Positions 1 through 5,728 of a DNA stretch of 10,892 nt are shown here, one piece after another. Source of the stretch: SZUA-186 sp039714155 (GTDB lineage: Bacteria > Pseudomonadota > Gammaproteobacteria > UBA9214); NCBI GenBank assembly GCA_039714155.1, contig JBDLJX010000089.1, positions 1 through 10,892 on the forward strand. The letters run 5' to 3'. Within the stretch, counting starts at the first letter, position 1. Every line of letters begins with the position of its first letter. The position numbers were made by a program, and so were the translations under genes. The notes beneath the pieces are model-generated. The model ran no database searches, was not told the DNA's origin, and saw only the letters and a program-made list of their open reading frames with translations.

Positions 1-774
1 TTCCGGAAAGATTCCCGGAAACAGCAAGGCGACCGTACTGTAGGTCCAGGCGACGGAAACACCCAGGCCGATCAGGGTGAACATGTTGAGGTTCCAGGTC
101 ACCACCGACTGCCAGCCACGGACGAAAAATGGCCAGCCGCCCCACAATACCACCGGTGTCGCCAACACGAATTCGATCCATTGCACCGTTTTCATCGACA
201 GTCCGTCCGGCAACCATGCAGGAACCAGATCCGCCACCATGGCCAGCACAAACACCGGCAGCGCCAGCACTGTGCTCACCCAAAAGCGCCGCGTCATATC
301 ATCGAGTTCACTGGTGTCCTCTTCGACCTCAACCGTGCGCGGCTCCAGTGCCATGCCGCACTTGGGGCAGCTGCCGGGATGGTCCTGGACAATTTCAGGG
401 TGCATGGGACAGGTATATTCAGTTTTCGTGGCCGCCACCGGTACGCCCATGGGCTCCAGCGCCATACCACACCTGGGACAACTCCCCGGCCCCGTCTGTT
501 GTACCTCCGGATGCATGGGGCAGGTATAGAGGGAGGTGTCTGTCTTGCAGGTGTCGTCCTCGCAGTATCCCGCATCGCCGGTAGCGGGTGCCGTTGATTC
601 CGGATACAGGTATTTGCCCGGGGCGGCCACGAACTTGTCGTGGCAGGAGCTGCTGCAAAACAGATATTCGCTGCCATCATGCGTATGCCGGTGTTCGCTG
701 TCTGCCTCGACCTGCATACCGCAGACAGGGTCTGTCAGCACTGATCCGGCATTCTCATTGGTGTGGTTCGACAT
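1..774 (-). CDS. Copper-translocating P-type ATPase, YHS + two heavy-metal-binding domains (N-terminal part, cut by window edge)
   Basis: This is the first 258 residues of a P1B-type ATPase; the frame stays open to the left edge. A YHS domain covers about residues 14-57 (TDPVCGM at 14-20, FCSSSC at 39-44). Two copies of the small CPMHP...CGM heavy-metal-binding domain follow at about 83-108 and 121-146; each has TCPMHPE, then CP(R/K)CGMALEP. The first membrane helices of the ATPase core come next (about 164-182, 199-218 with TPVVLWGGWPFF, and 229-251). This architecture is known from inner-membrane Cu(I) exporters of the CopA/CopF/SilP type, which pump copper from the cytoplasm to the periplasm for detoxification or for cuproenzyme assembly. 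The phosphorylation (DKTGT) and CPC motifs lie outside the window, so metal specificity is inferred. The ATG at 774 has AGGGG seven bases upstream. It is the last gene of a minus-strand series with the DUF302 and thioredoxin-like genes, which suggests a metal/redox-stress unit. Confidence 0.9.
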   Translation of the reverse strand, partial: MSNHTNENAGSVLTDPVCGMQVEADSEHRHTHDGSEYLFCSSSCHDKFVAAPGKYLYPESTAPATGDAGYCEDDTCKTDTSLYTCPMHPEVQQTGPGSCPRCGMALEPMGVPVAATKTEYTCPMHPEIVQDHPGSCPKCGMALEPRTVEVEEDTSELDDMTRRFWVSTVLALPVFVLAMVADLVPAWLPDGLSMKTVQWIEFVLATPVVLWGGWPFFVRGWQSVVTWNLNMFTLIGLGVSVAWTYSTVALLFPGIFPE

Positions 775-831
775 ACAATAACCCCTGTCTGCTACTTGCC
801 CGGCCCCGGACCTAAAGTCTGCAACTCCGCT

Positions 832-903
832 TCAACATGCTGCAGAGGTCCAAAGAACCAGGGCACCCAGCACAATCCACACCCATTTACTTTCCCGTTT
901 CAT
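832..903 (-). CDS. Tiny membrane peptide, possibly frameshifted
   Basis: A 23-codon reading frame starts at an ATG with a strong GGAGG seven bases upstream. It encodes MKRESKWVWIVLGALVLW followed by TSAAC and a stop. The basic start followed by a hydrophobic stretch reads like a small single-pass membrane protein. A +1 shift near the GGTGCCC stretch would continue as PWFFGPLQHVEAELQTLG and stop at a TAG close to the ATPase start. That continuation looks more protein-like than the direct end, so the gene may be about 37 residues long with a frameshift or a sequence error. It sits between the thioredoxin-like gene and the copper ATPase in the same direction. No function is recognised. Confidence 0.4.
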   Translation of the reverse strand: MKRESKWVWIVLGALVLWTSAAC

Positions 904-945
904 GACGTAACCTCCTCAATGATGGCATGGGTTCATGCCGTATGA

Positions 946-1170
946 TTAACAGTTCAGGCACTCACGTAGTTCCTGTTCTGTCGGCTGCCGGCGGAATTTA
1001 ACTTCATCATCCACGATCAGGTTCGGTGAATGCCGGATACCATATTTCTGCACCAGTTCCGGCTCGTCTTCGGCATAGACCAGCCGGTATTCAACGCCAA
1101 GACCATCCAGCTCCCTTGCCAGGTTTGTGTAATGGCTGCAATCTTTGGTCGCAATAATCATGACGTTCAT
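946..1170 (-). CDS. Small thioredoxin/glutaredoxin-fold protein
   Basis: A 74-residue protein with the thioredoxin-like pattern of a first beta strand (MNVMIIATKD), a Cys at the start of helix 1 (DCSHY), a cis-Pro-like HSPNLIVDDEV segment and a C-terminal helix ending CLNC. The usual CxxC is replaced by C-S-H-Y, a monothiol arrangement; the C-terminal CLNC could supply other thiols or bind metal. A thiol-disulfide or glutathione-linked redox role in the cytoplasm is inferred from the fold, since no signal peptide is present. The start chosen is the ATG at 1170, with GGAG seven bases upstream; a longer frame from 1200 lacks a ribosome site. It lies between DUF302 and the copper ATPase, which fits a role in metal or oxidative stress. 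Confidence 0.7.
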   Translation of the reverse strand: MNVMIIATKDCSHYTNLARELDGLGVEYRLVYAEDEPELVQKYGIRHSPNLIVDDEVKFRRQPTEQELRECLNC

Positions 1171-1285
1171 TTTTGTCTCCAGAGATTTCTTTGCTAACAA
1201 GTTAAATGTAGTACAAGGTTAATCTTCAAACCAAGCCTGCAAGCTGTGCCCTGGATACAGGTCAGGGTTTTATTGAAAAAATACC

Positions 1286-1298
1286 GGGGGGGGGGGGG
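1286..1298. repeat. 13-base G homopolymer
   Basis: Thirteen consecutive G on the plus strand (C on the coding strand), starting five bases past the stop of the DUF302 gene and about 115 bases upstream of the thioredoxin-like start. Tracts of this length are prone to slippage and to sequencing error. It lies between genes, so a length change would alter the intergenic spacer rather than a reading frame. Confidence 0.9.
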
Positions 1299-1302
1299 TG
1301 GA

Positions 1303-1695
1303 CTAACCCTCCTGGAGCGCGTCGCGTACCCGCTCCAGTCTGCCGCGTACCTCGCTGGCCAGCGCCTCAACGCCAGGTTGATCCACCAGTCCCAGCACCG
1401 CCACCGGATCCATGAAGGCAACCGTCACCGAGCCATCCTCCTCCTGGCGCACTACGACGTTGCACGGCAGCAACAGGCCGATATCCGGGTCCGCCTCCAG
1501 GGCCTGGTGCGCCAGCGGCGGGTTGCAGGCACCGAGGATGGTGTAAGGCAAGCGGTCGATGTCGATCCTGGCCTTGAGGGTTGCCTTGACGTCGATCTCC
1601 GTCAGGACGCCGAAGCCCTCTTCCTTCAGGGCCTCCGTGACCCGGGTTATGGCGTCTTCAAAACTGTCTTTCAGGTTGATAGAAAAGCAGTACAT
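1303..1695 (-). CDS. DUF302 domain protein
   Basis: A 130-residue protein covering the whole DUF302 fold. It starts MYCFSINLKDSFEDAITRVTEALKEEGFGVLTEIDVKATL, has the family's PYTILGACNPPLAHQAL segment (about residues 50-66), LLLPCNVVVRQEEDGSVTVAFMDP (about 74-97), and a C-terminal helix with EVRGRLERVRDAL. Cys56 and Cys78 are in the usual conserved positions. The family's biochemical function is unknown; members are often found near sulfur-oxidation, cytochrome and metal genes. There is no signal peptide, so it is probably cytoplasmic. The ATG at 1695 has GGAG about seven bases upstream. A FNR-like box (1855-1868) and an 18-bp palindrome (1788-1805) lie upstream and may control this gene and those after it. 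Confidence 0.88.
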   Translation of the reverse strand: MYCFSINLKDSFEDAITRVTEALKEEGFGVLTEIDVKATLKARIDIDRLPYTILGACNPPLAHQALEADPDIGLLLPCNVVVRQEEDGSVTVAFMDPVAVLGLVDQPGVEALASEVRGRLERVRDALQEG

Positions 1696-1787
1696 ATGTC
1701 TTGCTCCTGTCCGGATTGACTGATTGGGTCATGCCAGTGCACAGACCCATAGCGTATGACGTGATACCGCGTGATGCGGGCCACATT

Positions 1788-1805
1788 GTGGACACGGGTG
1801 TCCAC
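1788..1805. promoter_or_regulatory. 18-bp palindrome, possible operator
   Basis: GTGGACACGGGTGTCCAC: two perfect 8-base arms around a GG centre, 93 bases upstream of the DUF302 start. The length and symmetry suit a dimeric regulator. Which regulator is unknown. A short hairpin in a leader transcript is the alternative. Confidence 0.4.
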
Positions 1806-1854
1806 CAGGGATAAGTTATACGATCGGTGGGGGTAGTGCCAGGCATGCACTGCA

Positions 1855-1868
1855 TTGATCCAGGTCAA
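1855..1868 (-). promoter_or_regulatory. FNR/DNR-family binding box upstream of DUF302
   Basis: TTGATCCAGGTCAA (on the minus strand TTGACCTGGATCAA) differs from the FNR/ANR/DNR consensus TTGATnnnnATCAA at one base. It lies about 167 bases upstream of the DUF302 start. No -10 hexamer sits at the ideal class II distance; the nearest candidate, TATAAC at 1820-1815, is about 12 bases too far away. Control by oxygen or nitric oxide is therefore only a suggestion. Confidence 0.4.
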
Positions 1869-1973
1869 ACGGATAAGCTAGCCCGCATTTCTCACCACGA
1901 TGACGAGCCCTCGCTTGATCTTTGAATCCACAGCACATTTTCTTCAGGTCGCTCCCGGCGGCCGCTCTCGACA

Positions 1974-2049
1974 TCCTGTCTGCCGCGGCACTTGTGCATC
2001 CATGCACATCGTCCTGCCTCCCGCGACACTTGTACTTCCCTGTACATCG
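1974..2049. repeat. Two tandem 38-bp hairpin repeat units
   Basis: Unit A (1974-2011) and unit B (2012-2049) abut and agree at 31 of 38 positions. Both begin TCCTG and end ACATCG. Each holds a hairpin: A has TGTGC/GCACA arms around ATCCAT (1993-2008), B has TGTAC/GTACA arms around TTCCCT (2031-2046). Stem differences between the units preserve pairing. A third copy lies inverted at 10855-10892. Confidence 0.75.
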
Positions 2050-2097
2050 TCGGAAATACACATGGTTATTCCACTTCTTCAGAAAATGCCTTGTGAC

Positions 2098-2178
2098 AAA
2101 TCCGTCTGGAACGGATTTGGACCGCGTAGCGGCCCCGAAGGGGTGAAATACAGGGATGTATTTCATCCATCCAAATCC
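2098..2178. repeat. Compact cloverleaf-like palindromic repeat
   Basis: An outer stem pairs GGATTTGGA (2113-2121) with TCCAAATCC (2170-2178). Inside it, three hairpins follow with no spare bases between them: CCGC-GTA-GCGG (2122-2132), CCCC-GAA-GGGG (2133-2143), and arms TGAAATAC/GTATTTCA around AGGGAT (2144-2165). A further hairpin, AAATCCGT/ACGGATTT (2098-2118), overlaps the left outer arm and so would compete with it. The structure is seen directly; whether it acts as DNA cruciform or RNA is unknown. Confidence 0.7.
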
Positions 2179-2249
2179 CTGCGCGATCATCTCGCCATCC
2201 CGTGAGAAATGCGGGCTAAAGTTGCAGTCCCTATGGCGGGCATGCTGAT

Positions 2250-2999
2250 TTATTCTTCTTTCACCGGCTTGAGTGAACTCAGGTATTGCAATATCTGCTT
2301 CGCCTCCTTTTCGGTAATCCAGTCAGGAACCTTCTCACGCATGCGTTTGATAACATGCCCCCATACGACAGTTGCTCCTTTCTTATCACTCTCCTGCAAT
2401 TCCAGATACACACGTTCAGCAGTATGGCAGACGGTACAGCGATTACGGAATATTGCAGCCGGGCTTCCGTCGGCCGGCGCACGAGCCGGCGGCTTATCTG
2501 CTCCCGGTGCTCCAGCGTTCAGGTATTCCAGGATCTGGTGAGCTTCATTAGAAGTAATAAAATCCGGTGCACGTTTCTGCATCCGCAACACAATATGGCG
2601 ACGGGATTTAGAGGTCAGGGGCATTAGAAATACTCTGGCTGTGGTATGACAGAGGCTGCACTTCTGTTCAAAAAGCTCCCTTTCTTTAGCCATGGAAACA
2701 GCGATAAGTGCCTTTTTTTCATGTGAAGTTACATAATCCAGTACCACCTTTTTTTCACGCTTACTCAGTCCGGCATTGGCCGCCATTTCTTTCAGAGTCA
2801 CGACCCATTGTTCTTTTGACAGCTTGCCAGGTTCAGGCAGGTCATGGCACAGCGTGCATTTATCTTCCATGATCTTTTTCCCTTGAGGCTCCGCGGCCAG
2901 CACATTTTCCTGAACAGTGGCCAGCAGGTTCCCGGCAATAACAAGGGCAAGGGCCCACTGCCAGTACTTATGCTGTACCTGACGGCTGTTATTCATCAT
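2250..2999 (-). CDS. Tri-haem cytochrome c, exported
   Basis: A 249-residue protein with a signal peptide or membrane anchor (about residues 13-36, ending VLAAEP) followed by three similar cytochrome c modules. Haem-binding CxxCH motifs are CTLCH (48-52), CSLCH (114-118) and CTVCH (188-192). Each module has a candidate Met axial ligand in the following helix (KEM at 72, LRM at 140, KRM at 220) and a matching downstream helix of the EAxQILxYL type. The second and third modules are most alike, which points to internal duplication. A Pro/Ala linker (about 164-180) separates them. It should carry electrons in the periplasm; the partner is unknown, but the neighbouring Cyc2-like cytochrome/porin is an obvious candidate. 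Either of two adjacent ATGs (2999, 2996) may start translation; AGGA lies closer to ideal spacing for 2996. The gene starts about 110 bases past the porin stop, beyond a terminator. Confidence 0.9.
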   Translation of the reverse strand: MMNNSRQVQHKYWQWALALVIAGNLLATVQENVLAAEPQGKKIMEDKCTLCHDLPEPGKLSKEQWVVTLKEMAANAGLSKREKKVVLDYVTSHEKKALIAVSMAKERELFEQKCSLCHTTARVFLMPLTSKSRRHIVLRMQKRAPDFITSNEAHQILEYLNAGAPGADKPPARAPADGSPAAIFRNRCTVCHTAERVYLELQESDKKGATVVWGHVIKRMREKVPDWITEKEAKQILQYLSSLKPVKEE

Positions 3000-3040
3000 T
3001 GCTTCCTGTCATCAATTGAAGATACCGGCCTTTTCATCAT

Positions 3041-3078
3041 AAAACAGAAAAGGGCGAGGTTGAAGCCAACCCCGCCCT
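3041..3078 (-). terminator. Rho-independent terminator of the cytochrome/porin gene
   Basis: On the minus strand, an 11-bp stem with one mismatch (3078-3068 with 3061-3051) and a 6-base loop is followed by TTTTCTGTTTT. It starts about 30 bases past the stop at 3109 and ends before the tri-haem cytochrome start. Confidence 0.8.
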
Positions 3079-3108
3079 CTGCACTGTTGCATCGTACTAC
3101 TCGCCGAC

Positions 3109-4287
3109 TTAAAAACCGGCCACGATCTGTACTGTCAGGCGTGAGTCATCATTATGGTCTGAAGGAGTATCAAATTCGTTCCAATACTCGATATAGCCCT
3201 TGATGTTCTGGGTAAAGTAATAACCCAGGTTCAGGGTGACCGTCTTGAAGTCATCGTTGCCGTCGTCCTCCTGCCAGCTGTCGACACGGACCAGGGGTAC
3301 GATGGTGGGCCGTCCGTCCTGCTTGAACACATACTCACCCTGCAGATACCAGGCGTCATTTTCCTCGTCATCATTCCCCGTCGGGTCATCATCCTCGGCT
3401 GTTAACCACACACCCATCACGCGGGCATCGCCGATGTCTGCCTGGGCATCCACGCCATAGCGGGTGTAGTCGCGGTCTTCCTCAGGGTCGGCCGGATCAA
3501 CCATGCAGTCTTCACATTCACCGTCCACGTAAAGAGCGCCGATCATGATATTCGGCATCACGTCCCACGCCAGGCGGCCGTAAAGTGTATTGGGATTCAC
3601 ACCCTCGGAGTCATCGGCGTTACCACCGTAGCCCACGCTGTAGAACAGCTGCTTGATGGGTCTGCCGAAAATGGACAGCGACTGGCGTGAATCACCCAGC
3701 TTGCCGCCATCGTCGGCCCCGCCGAATGACTTGTCGATCACTGCCTGGGTACCACGGGTCAAGCGACGTCCCCCTGCATAGGTGTCGTAGGGGTCCGTGG
3801 CCAGCAATTCGCCCCAGGTCGCCTGGGCCTTGATGGCATCACTGTAGGTGTAGGTCAGCCAGGCAGCCGGGATTCCAACTTCGAATCCTCGCGAGTTGGT
3901 GTCTTCATCCTCTGCTTCCATTTCGAAGAATCCGGACACATTTTTGTAGAATCTCCCCGCGACCATCAATTCCAATTCGTGAATCGCCCTGACCTTGTCA
4001 TCGCCATTATCTTTTTTGTCATAGGGCCGGGACACGAATATGGCCGAGGCCGGGAAATACTCATCAAACTGCAGAAAATCCGAGATGGTTTCCTCACCCT
4101 TGAGCTTGGGAAAACGATAGCCTGCTTCCTTGAATTTACGTCCCGCAGTGTTGAGCTGTGGGAACGCATTGTGGCACTTGCCGCAGTCGGCATCATATTT
4201 TCGGGCAAATGCCGGAACGGCCTGTGCGGATGTGGCGGCTGCCGTCAGCGCCAGCGCCAGTAACGATGTGATAATCCCCTTGTTCAT
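3109..4287 (-). CDS. Cyc2-like fused monohaem cytochrome c / outer-membrane porin
   Basis: A 392-residue exported protein with a signal peptide cleaved near residue 23 (SAQA|VP). Right after it comes a single haem motif, CGKCH (35-39), in the context VPAFARKY...CGKCH...FPQLNTAGRKFKEAGYRF. That arrangement matches the N-terminus of Cyc2-type fused cytochrome-porins, known from Fe(II) oxidisers. The rest alternates amphipathic strands with acidic loops rich in D, E and N and ends QIVAGF, a C-terminal Phe typical of outer-membrane barrels. A barrel of around 16 strands is an inference from length. The likely role is to pass electrons across the outer membrane, but many relatives of unknown substrate share this motif, so iron oxidation is not shown. 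The ATG at 4287 has GAGGAGG upstream. A FNR-like box lies about 100 bases upstream, and a terminator follows. Confidence 0.8.
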   Translation of the reverse strand: MNKGIITSLLALALTAAATSAQAVPAFARKYDADCGKCHNAFPQLNTAGRKFKEAGYRFPKLKGEETISDFLQFDEYFPASAIFVSRPYDKKDNGDDKVRAIHELELMVAGRFYKNVSGFFEMEAEDEDTNSRGFEVGIPAAWLTYTYSDAIKAQATWGELLATDPYDTYAGGRRLTRGTQAVIDKSFGGADDGGKLGDSRQSLSIFGRPIKQLFYSVGYGGNADDSEGVNPNTLYGRLAWDVMPNIMIGALYVDGECEDCMVDPADPEEDRDYTRYGVDAQADIGDARVMGVWLTAEDDDPTGNDDEENDAWYLQGEYVFKQDGRPTIVPLVRVDSWQEDDGNDDFKTVTLNLGYYFTQNIKGYIEYWNEFDTPSDHNDDSRLTVQIVAGF

Positions 4288-4509
4288 GACATTCCTCCTC
4301 GTGATAATTAAGAACGAAAGACAAAATCGATTATTTTTTTACCTAATTACCCTATCTGCGCCATGGAAGCAACACTTTTGTTGATTTAAGTCAACAGAAA
4401 CAGCCTTGAAAATAAAGTTATTTCTCAGAACTGTTGCTTATATGCAACATAAAAGCGCATACACAGGCAATCAGGCAGGTGTTTTTCCGAGGGATATATT
4501 AAGTGGCTG
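4288..4509. other. Intergenic region between the unknown exported gene and the porin gene
   Basis: No coding signal is seen in these 222 bases. The region contains the FNR-like box (4381-4394), an AT-rich stretch with possible -10 sequences on the minus strand (around 4356-4344), and a hairpin with 6-bp arms TGTTGC/GCAACA around TTATAT (4432-4449). No clear terminator for the upstream minus-strand gene is visible. Confidence 0.6.
4381..4394 (-). promoter_or_regulatory. FNR/DNR-family binding box upstream of the Cyc2-like gene
   Basis: TTGATTTAAGTCAA; on the minus strand TTGACTTAAATCAA, one base from the TTGATnnnnATCAA consensus and close to NNR/DNR-type sites. Its centre is 100 bases upstream of the ATG at 4287. 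Weak -10 candidates such as GATAGG (about 34 bases centre to centre) give a near class II layout. Confidence 0.55.
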
Positions 4510-5286
4510 TCAGGGCTTGATTGCCCGGAAACGAATTGACTCAAGCATCCCGGTGGCAAGCGGGACGCGCTGCCCGTACTCGAGTGTCATCTCGACACTG
4601 GTATTCTCGAGGACGCCGCTGATCCTGTCTCCGGAATACAGTTCAATAATTCCACTTTCTCCGCTGTCACGCGACAGGGTGATTGCTCGAATCTGGTCGC
4701 GCTTGAATGAGAGTGAGGCATACGGGGCTTTCCAGTGAAAGTCCGTCGTTGTGATCGTACCCGAGAGGATATCGCCGTTGCGTAAAATAACGCGGTCCAC
4801 ATCACTTTCAGGGGGTTGCTTGGCAGGCACCGGTGCGGCTGTCGTCTCCCCGGTGCTGTCAGCCATCATCCTGGCGGTATCCTCATCACAACGGGCCATC
4901 GAACGTAAATCGGATAGCGGCATACTGTGTTTTTCACCATCCTTTAGATAAAAGAGGCTCTGGTCTGATTCAAACTTGCCTGTGCTGCCATTGGTAAATG
5001 AAATATTGCCACTCATGGAGTCACCGCCCATAAATGACATGACACCTTGTTTTGCAGGTTCAAGCGTAATGGTATTGATATCATCGACCAGTATTGACGT
5101 ATCCTCCCCATCCAGTTTGCCCATCAGCGCACTTACTTTAGTCAGCCTGCTTCGCACGTGCCAGATATCGCTGACCAGAATTTTCCCGCCATCCTTATCA
5201 GTCAATTCCCAGCAAGCAGCGGTGGCTGTTCCATGCCACATACCCAGGAATGATAAAGCAAACAGAACCAACGAATATTTTTTCAT
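4510..5286 (-). CDS. Exported protein of unknown function with repeated beta modules
   Basis: A 258-residue protein with a clear signal peptide (MKKYSLVLFALSFLGMWHGTATA, cleavage near residue 23). No family is recognised. Two modules repeat near the C-terminus: about 166-204 (VILRNGDILSGTITTTDF then IRAITL) and 213-254 (IIELYSGDRISGVLENTS then LESIRF). A weaker third copy may lie at about 88-131 (GGDSMSGNISFTNG then DLRSM). The pattern of hydrophobic strand, (N/S)GD, (I/L)SG, strand resembles small Sm-like or DUF-type beta barrels, and may form a scaffold for binding. A Pro/Ala linker (about 149-161) separates the halves. Mature Cys25 and Cys133 could form a disulfide. The ATG at 5286 is preferred over GTG at 5295 because AGGTG sits six bases before it. 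The gene lies upstream of the Cyc2-like gene in the same direction, but 222 bases apart with an operator between, so probably separately transcribed. Confidence 0.75.
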   Translation of the reverse strand: MKKYSLVLFALSFLGMWHGTATAACWELTDKDGGKILVSDIWHVRSRLTKVSALMGKLDGEDTSILVDDINTITLEPAKQGVMSFMGGDSMSGNISFTNGSTGKFESDQSLFYLKDGEKHSMPLSDLRSMARCDEDTARMMADSTGETTAAPVPAKQPPESDVDRVILRNGDILSGTITTTDFHWKAPYASLSFKRDQIRAITLSRDSGESGIIELYSGDRISGVLENTSVEMTLEYGQRVPLATGMLESIRFRAIKP

Positions 5287-5559
5287 AATAAACACCTAAG
5301 ATCGTGTTCACTTAATTAGTCGGAGAGTATCAAAGTTCTATTGGCCTTGCGACCATGCTTTTGGTTATGCGTAATACATTAAAGGTTACCATGTGGAATT
5401 GACCAGGATTAAAATATTCTGGCAATCAGAATCAGACTTGGTCTTGCTGATACAGCACACCAGGCACCCGATACTTGAGTCTATCCACTGTTTGTGTAGC
5501 GAAATAGATATTCGTATCCAGTCGTATAACCCCGATCCCGCATAACTCCAAAGTCTATT

Positions 5560-5619
5560 TCACATAATATTGTGAGATATCCCGGGGCATGAGTGGACAC
5601 TTCTCACAGAGTATTGTGC
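5560..5619. promoter_or_regulatory. Pair of similar palindromic operator candidates
   Basis: TCACATAATATTGTGA (5560-5575) and TCACAGAGTATTGTGC (5604-5619) share the arms TCACA...TGTG and the centre TATTGTG. Their starts are 44 bases apart, close to four helical turns, so a regulator could bind both on one face. Both lie upstream of the FNR-type box and the cupin gene. The binding protein is unknown. Confidence 0.45.
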
Positions 5620-5638
5620 TGGGTGTCTTCGCCTTATC

Positions 5639-5652
5639 TTGATTCATATCAA
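5639..5652 (+). promoter_or_regulatory. Perfect FNR/ANR/DNR consensus box upstream of the cupin gene
   Basis: TTGATTCATATCAA matches TTGATnnnnATCAA at all ten defined positions. A TAAAGT hexamer at 5674-5679 sits 21 bases after the box, near the spacing expected for a -10 at a class II activated promoter; TATAGT at 5669-5674 is an alternative. The cupin ATG follows at 5729. Activation at low oxygen or by nitric oxide is inferred. Confidence 0.65.
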
Positions 5653-5728
5653 CTACCTCCGTCCTGGATATAGTAAAGTCAGGAAAATACCTGCAACGTA
5701 ATCAACTCAAATCCGGAGGCAGATTAGT

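Larger units (their letters stand above)
1879..2218. mobile_element. 340-bp terminal-inverted-repeat element (MITE-like)
   Basis: Perfect 17-bp inverted repeats bound the element: TAGCCCGCATTTCTCAC at 1879-1895 and its reverse complement at 2202-2218. The similarity continues inwards, imperfectly, to 1907 and 2191 (about 28 bases per end). If the outermost TA is read as target, the element is gCCCGC...GCGGGc flanked by TA on both sides, as in TA-duplicating IS families, but TA is its own reverse complement so this is not proof. Inside there is no transposase, only a two-unit tandem repeat and a cluster of hairpins. A 124-codon minus frame (2190-1816) crosses it and looks repeat-derived. The element separates the tri-haem cytochrome gene from the DUF302 gene. 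Confidence 0.6.
5287..5728. other. AT-rich divergent regulatory region between the unknown gene and the cupin gene
   Basis: No convincing gene is seen in 442 bases on either strand. The region holds two similar TCACA/TGTG palindromes (5560-5575 and 5604-5619), a perfect FNR-type box (5639-5652), and a hairpin with 6-bp arms ATTCTG/CAGAAT (5416-5432). Both flanking genes read outwards, so promoters in both directions must lie here. Confidence 0.7.

Noticed and set aside
77..597. Several overlapping plus-strand frames at the left end
   Set aside because: They are antisense shadows of the copper ATPase, whose minus-strand frame carries YHS and CPMHP motifs.
1249..1267. Small hairpin CCCTG/CAGGG followed by TTTTATT as a terminator
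   Set aside because: It would act on the plus strand, where no gene precedes it, and the stem is only five pairs.
1974..2049. Possible CRISPR repeats
   Set aside because: The two 38-bp units abut directly with no spacer, and the third copy is 8 kb away and inverted.
2113..2178. Cloverleaf as a tRNA gene
   Set aside because: Four stems are present but loop sizes (3, 3 and 6), lack of a T-loop, anticodon-loop pattern and 3' acceptor end rule out a tRNA.
1816..2190. 124-codon minus-strand frame covering the TIR element
   Set aside because: It runs through the hairpin repeats and the cloverleaf, has Cys/Arg-rich unstructured composition and no ribosome site of note; it is best explained as open frame across repeat DNA.
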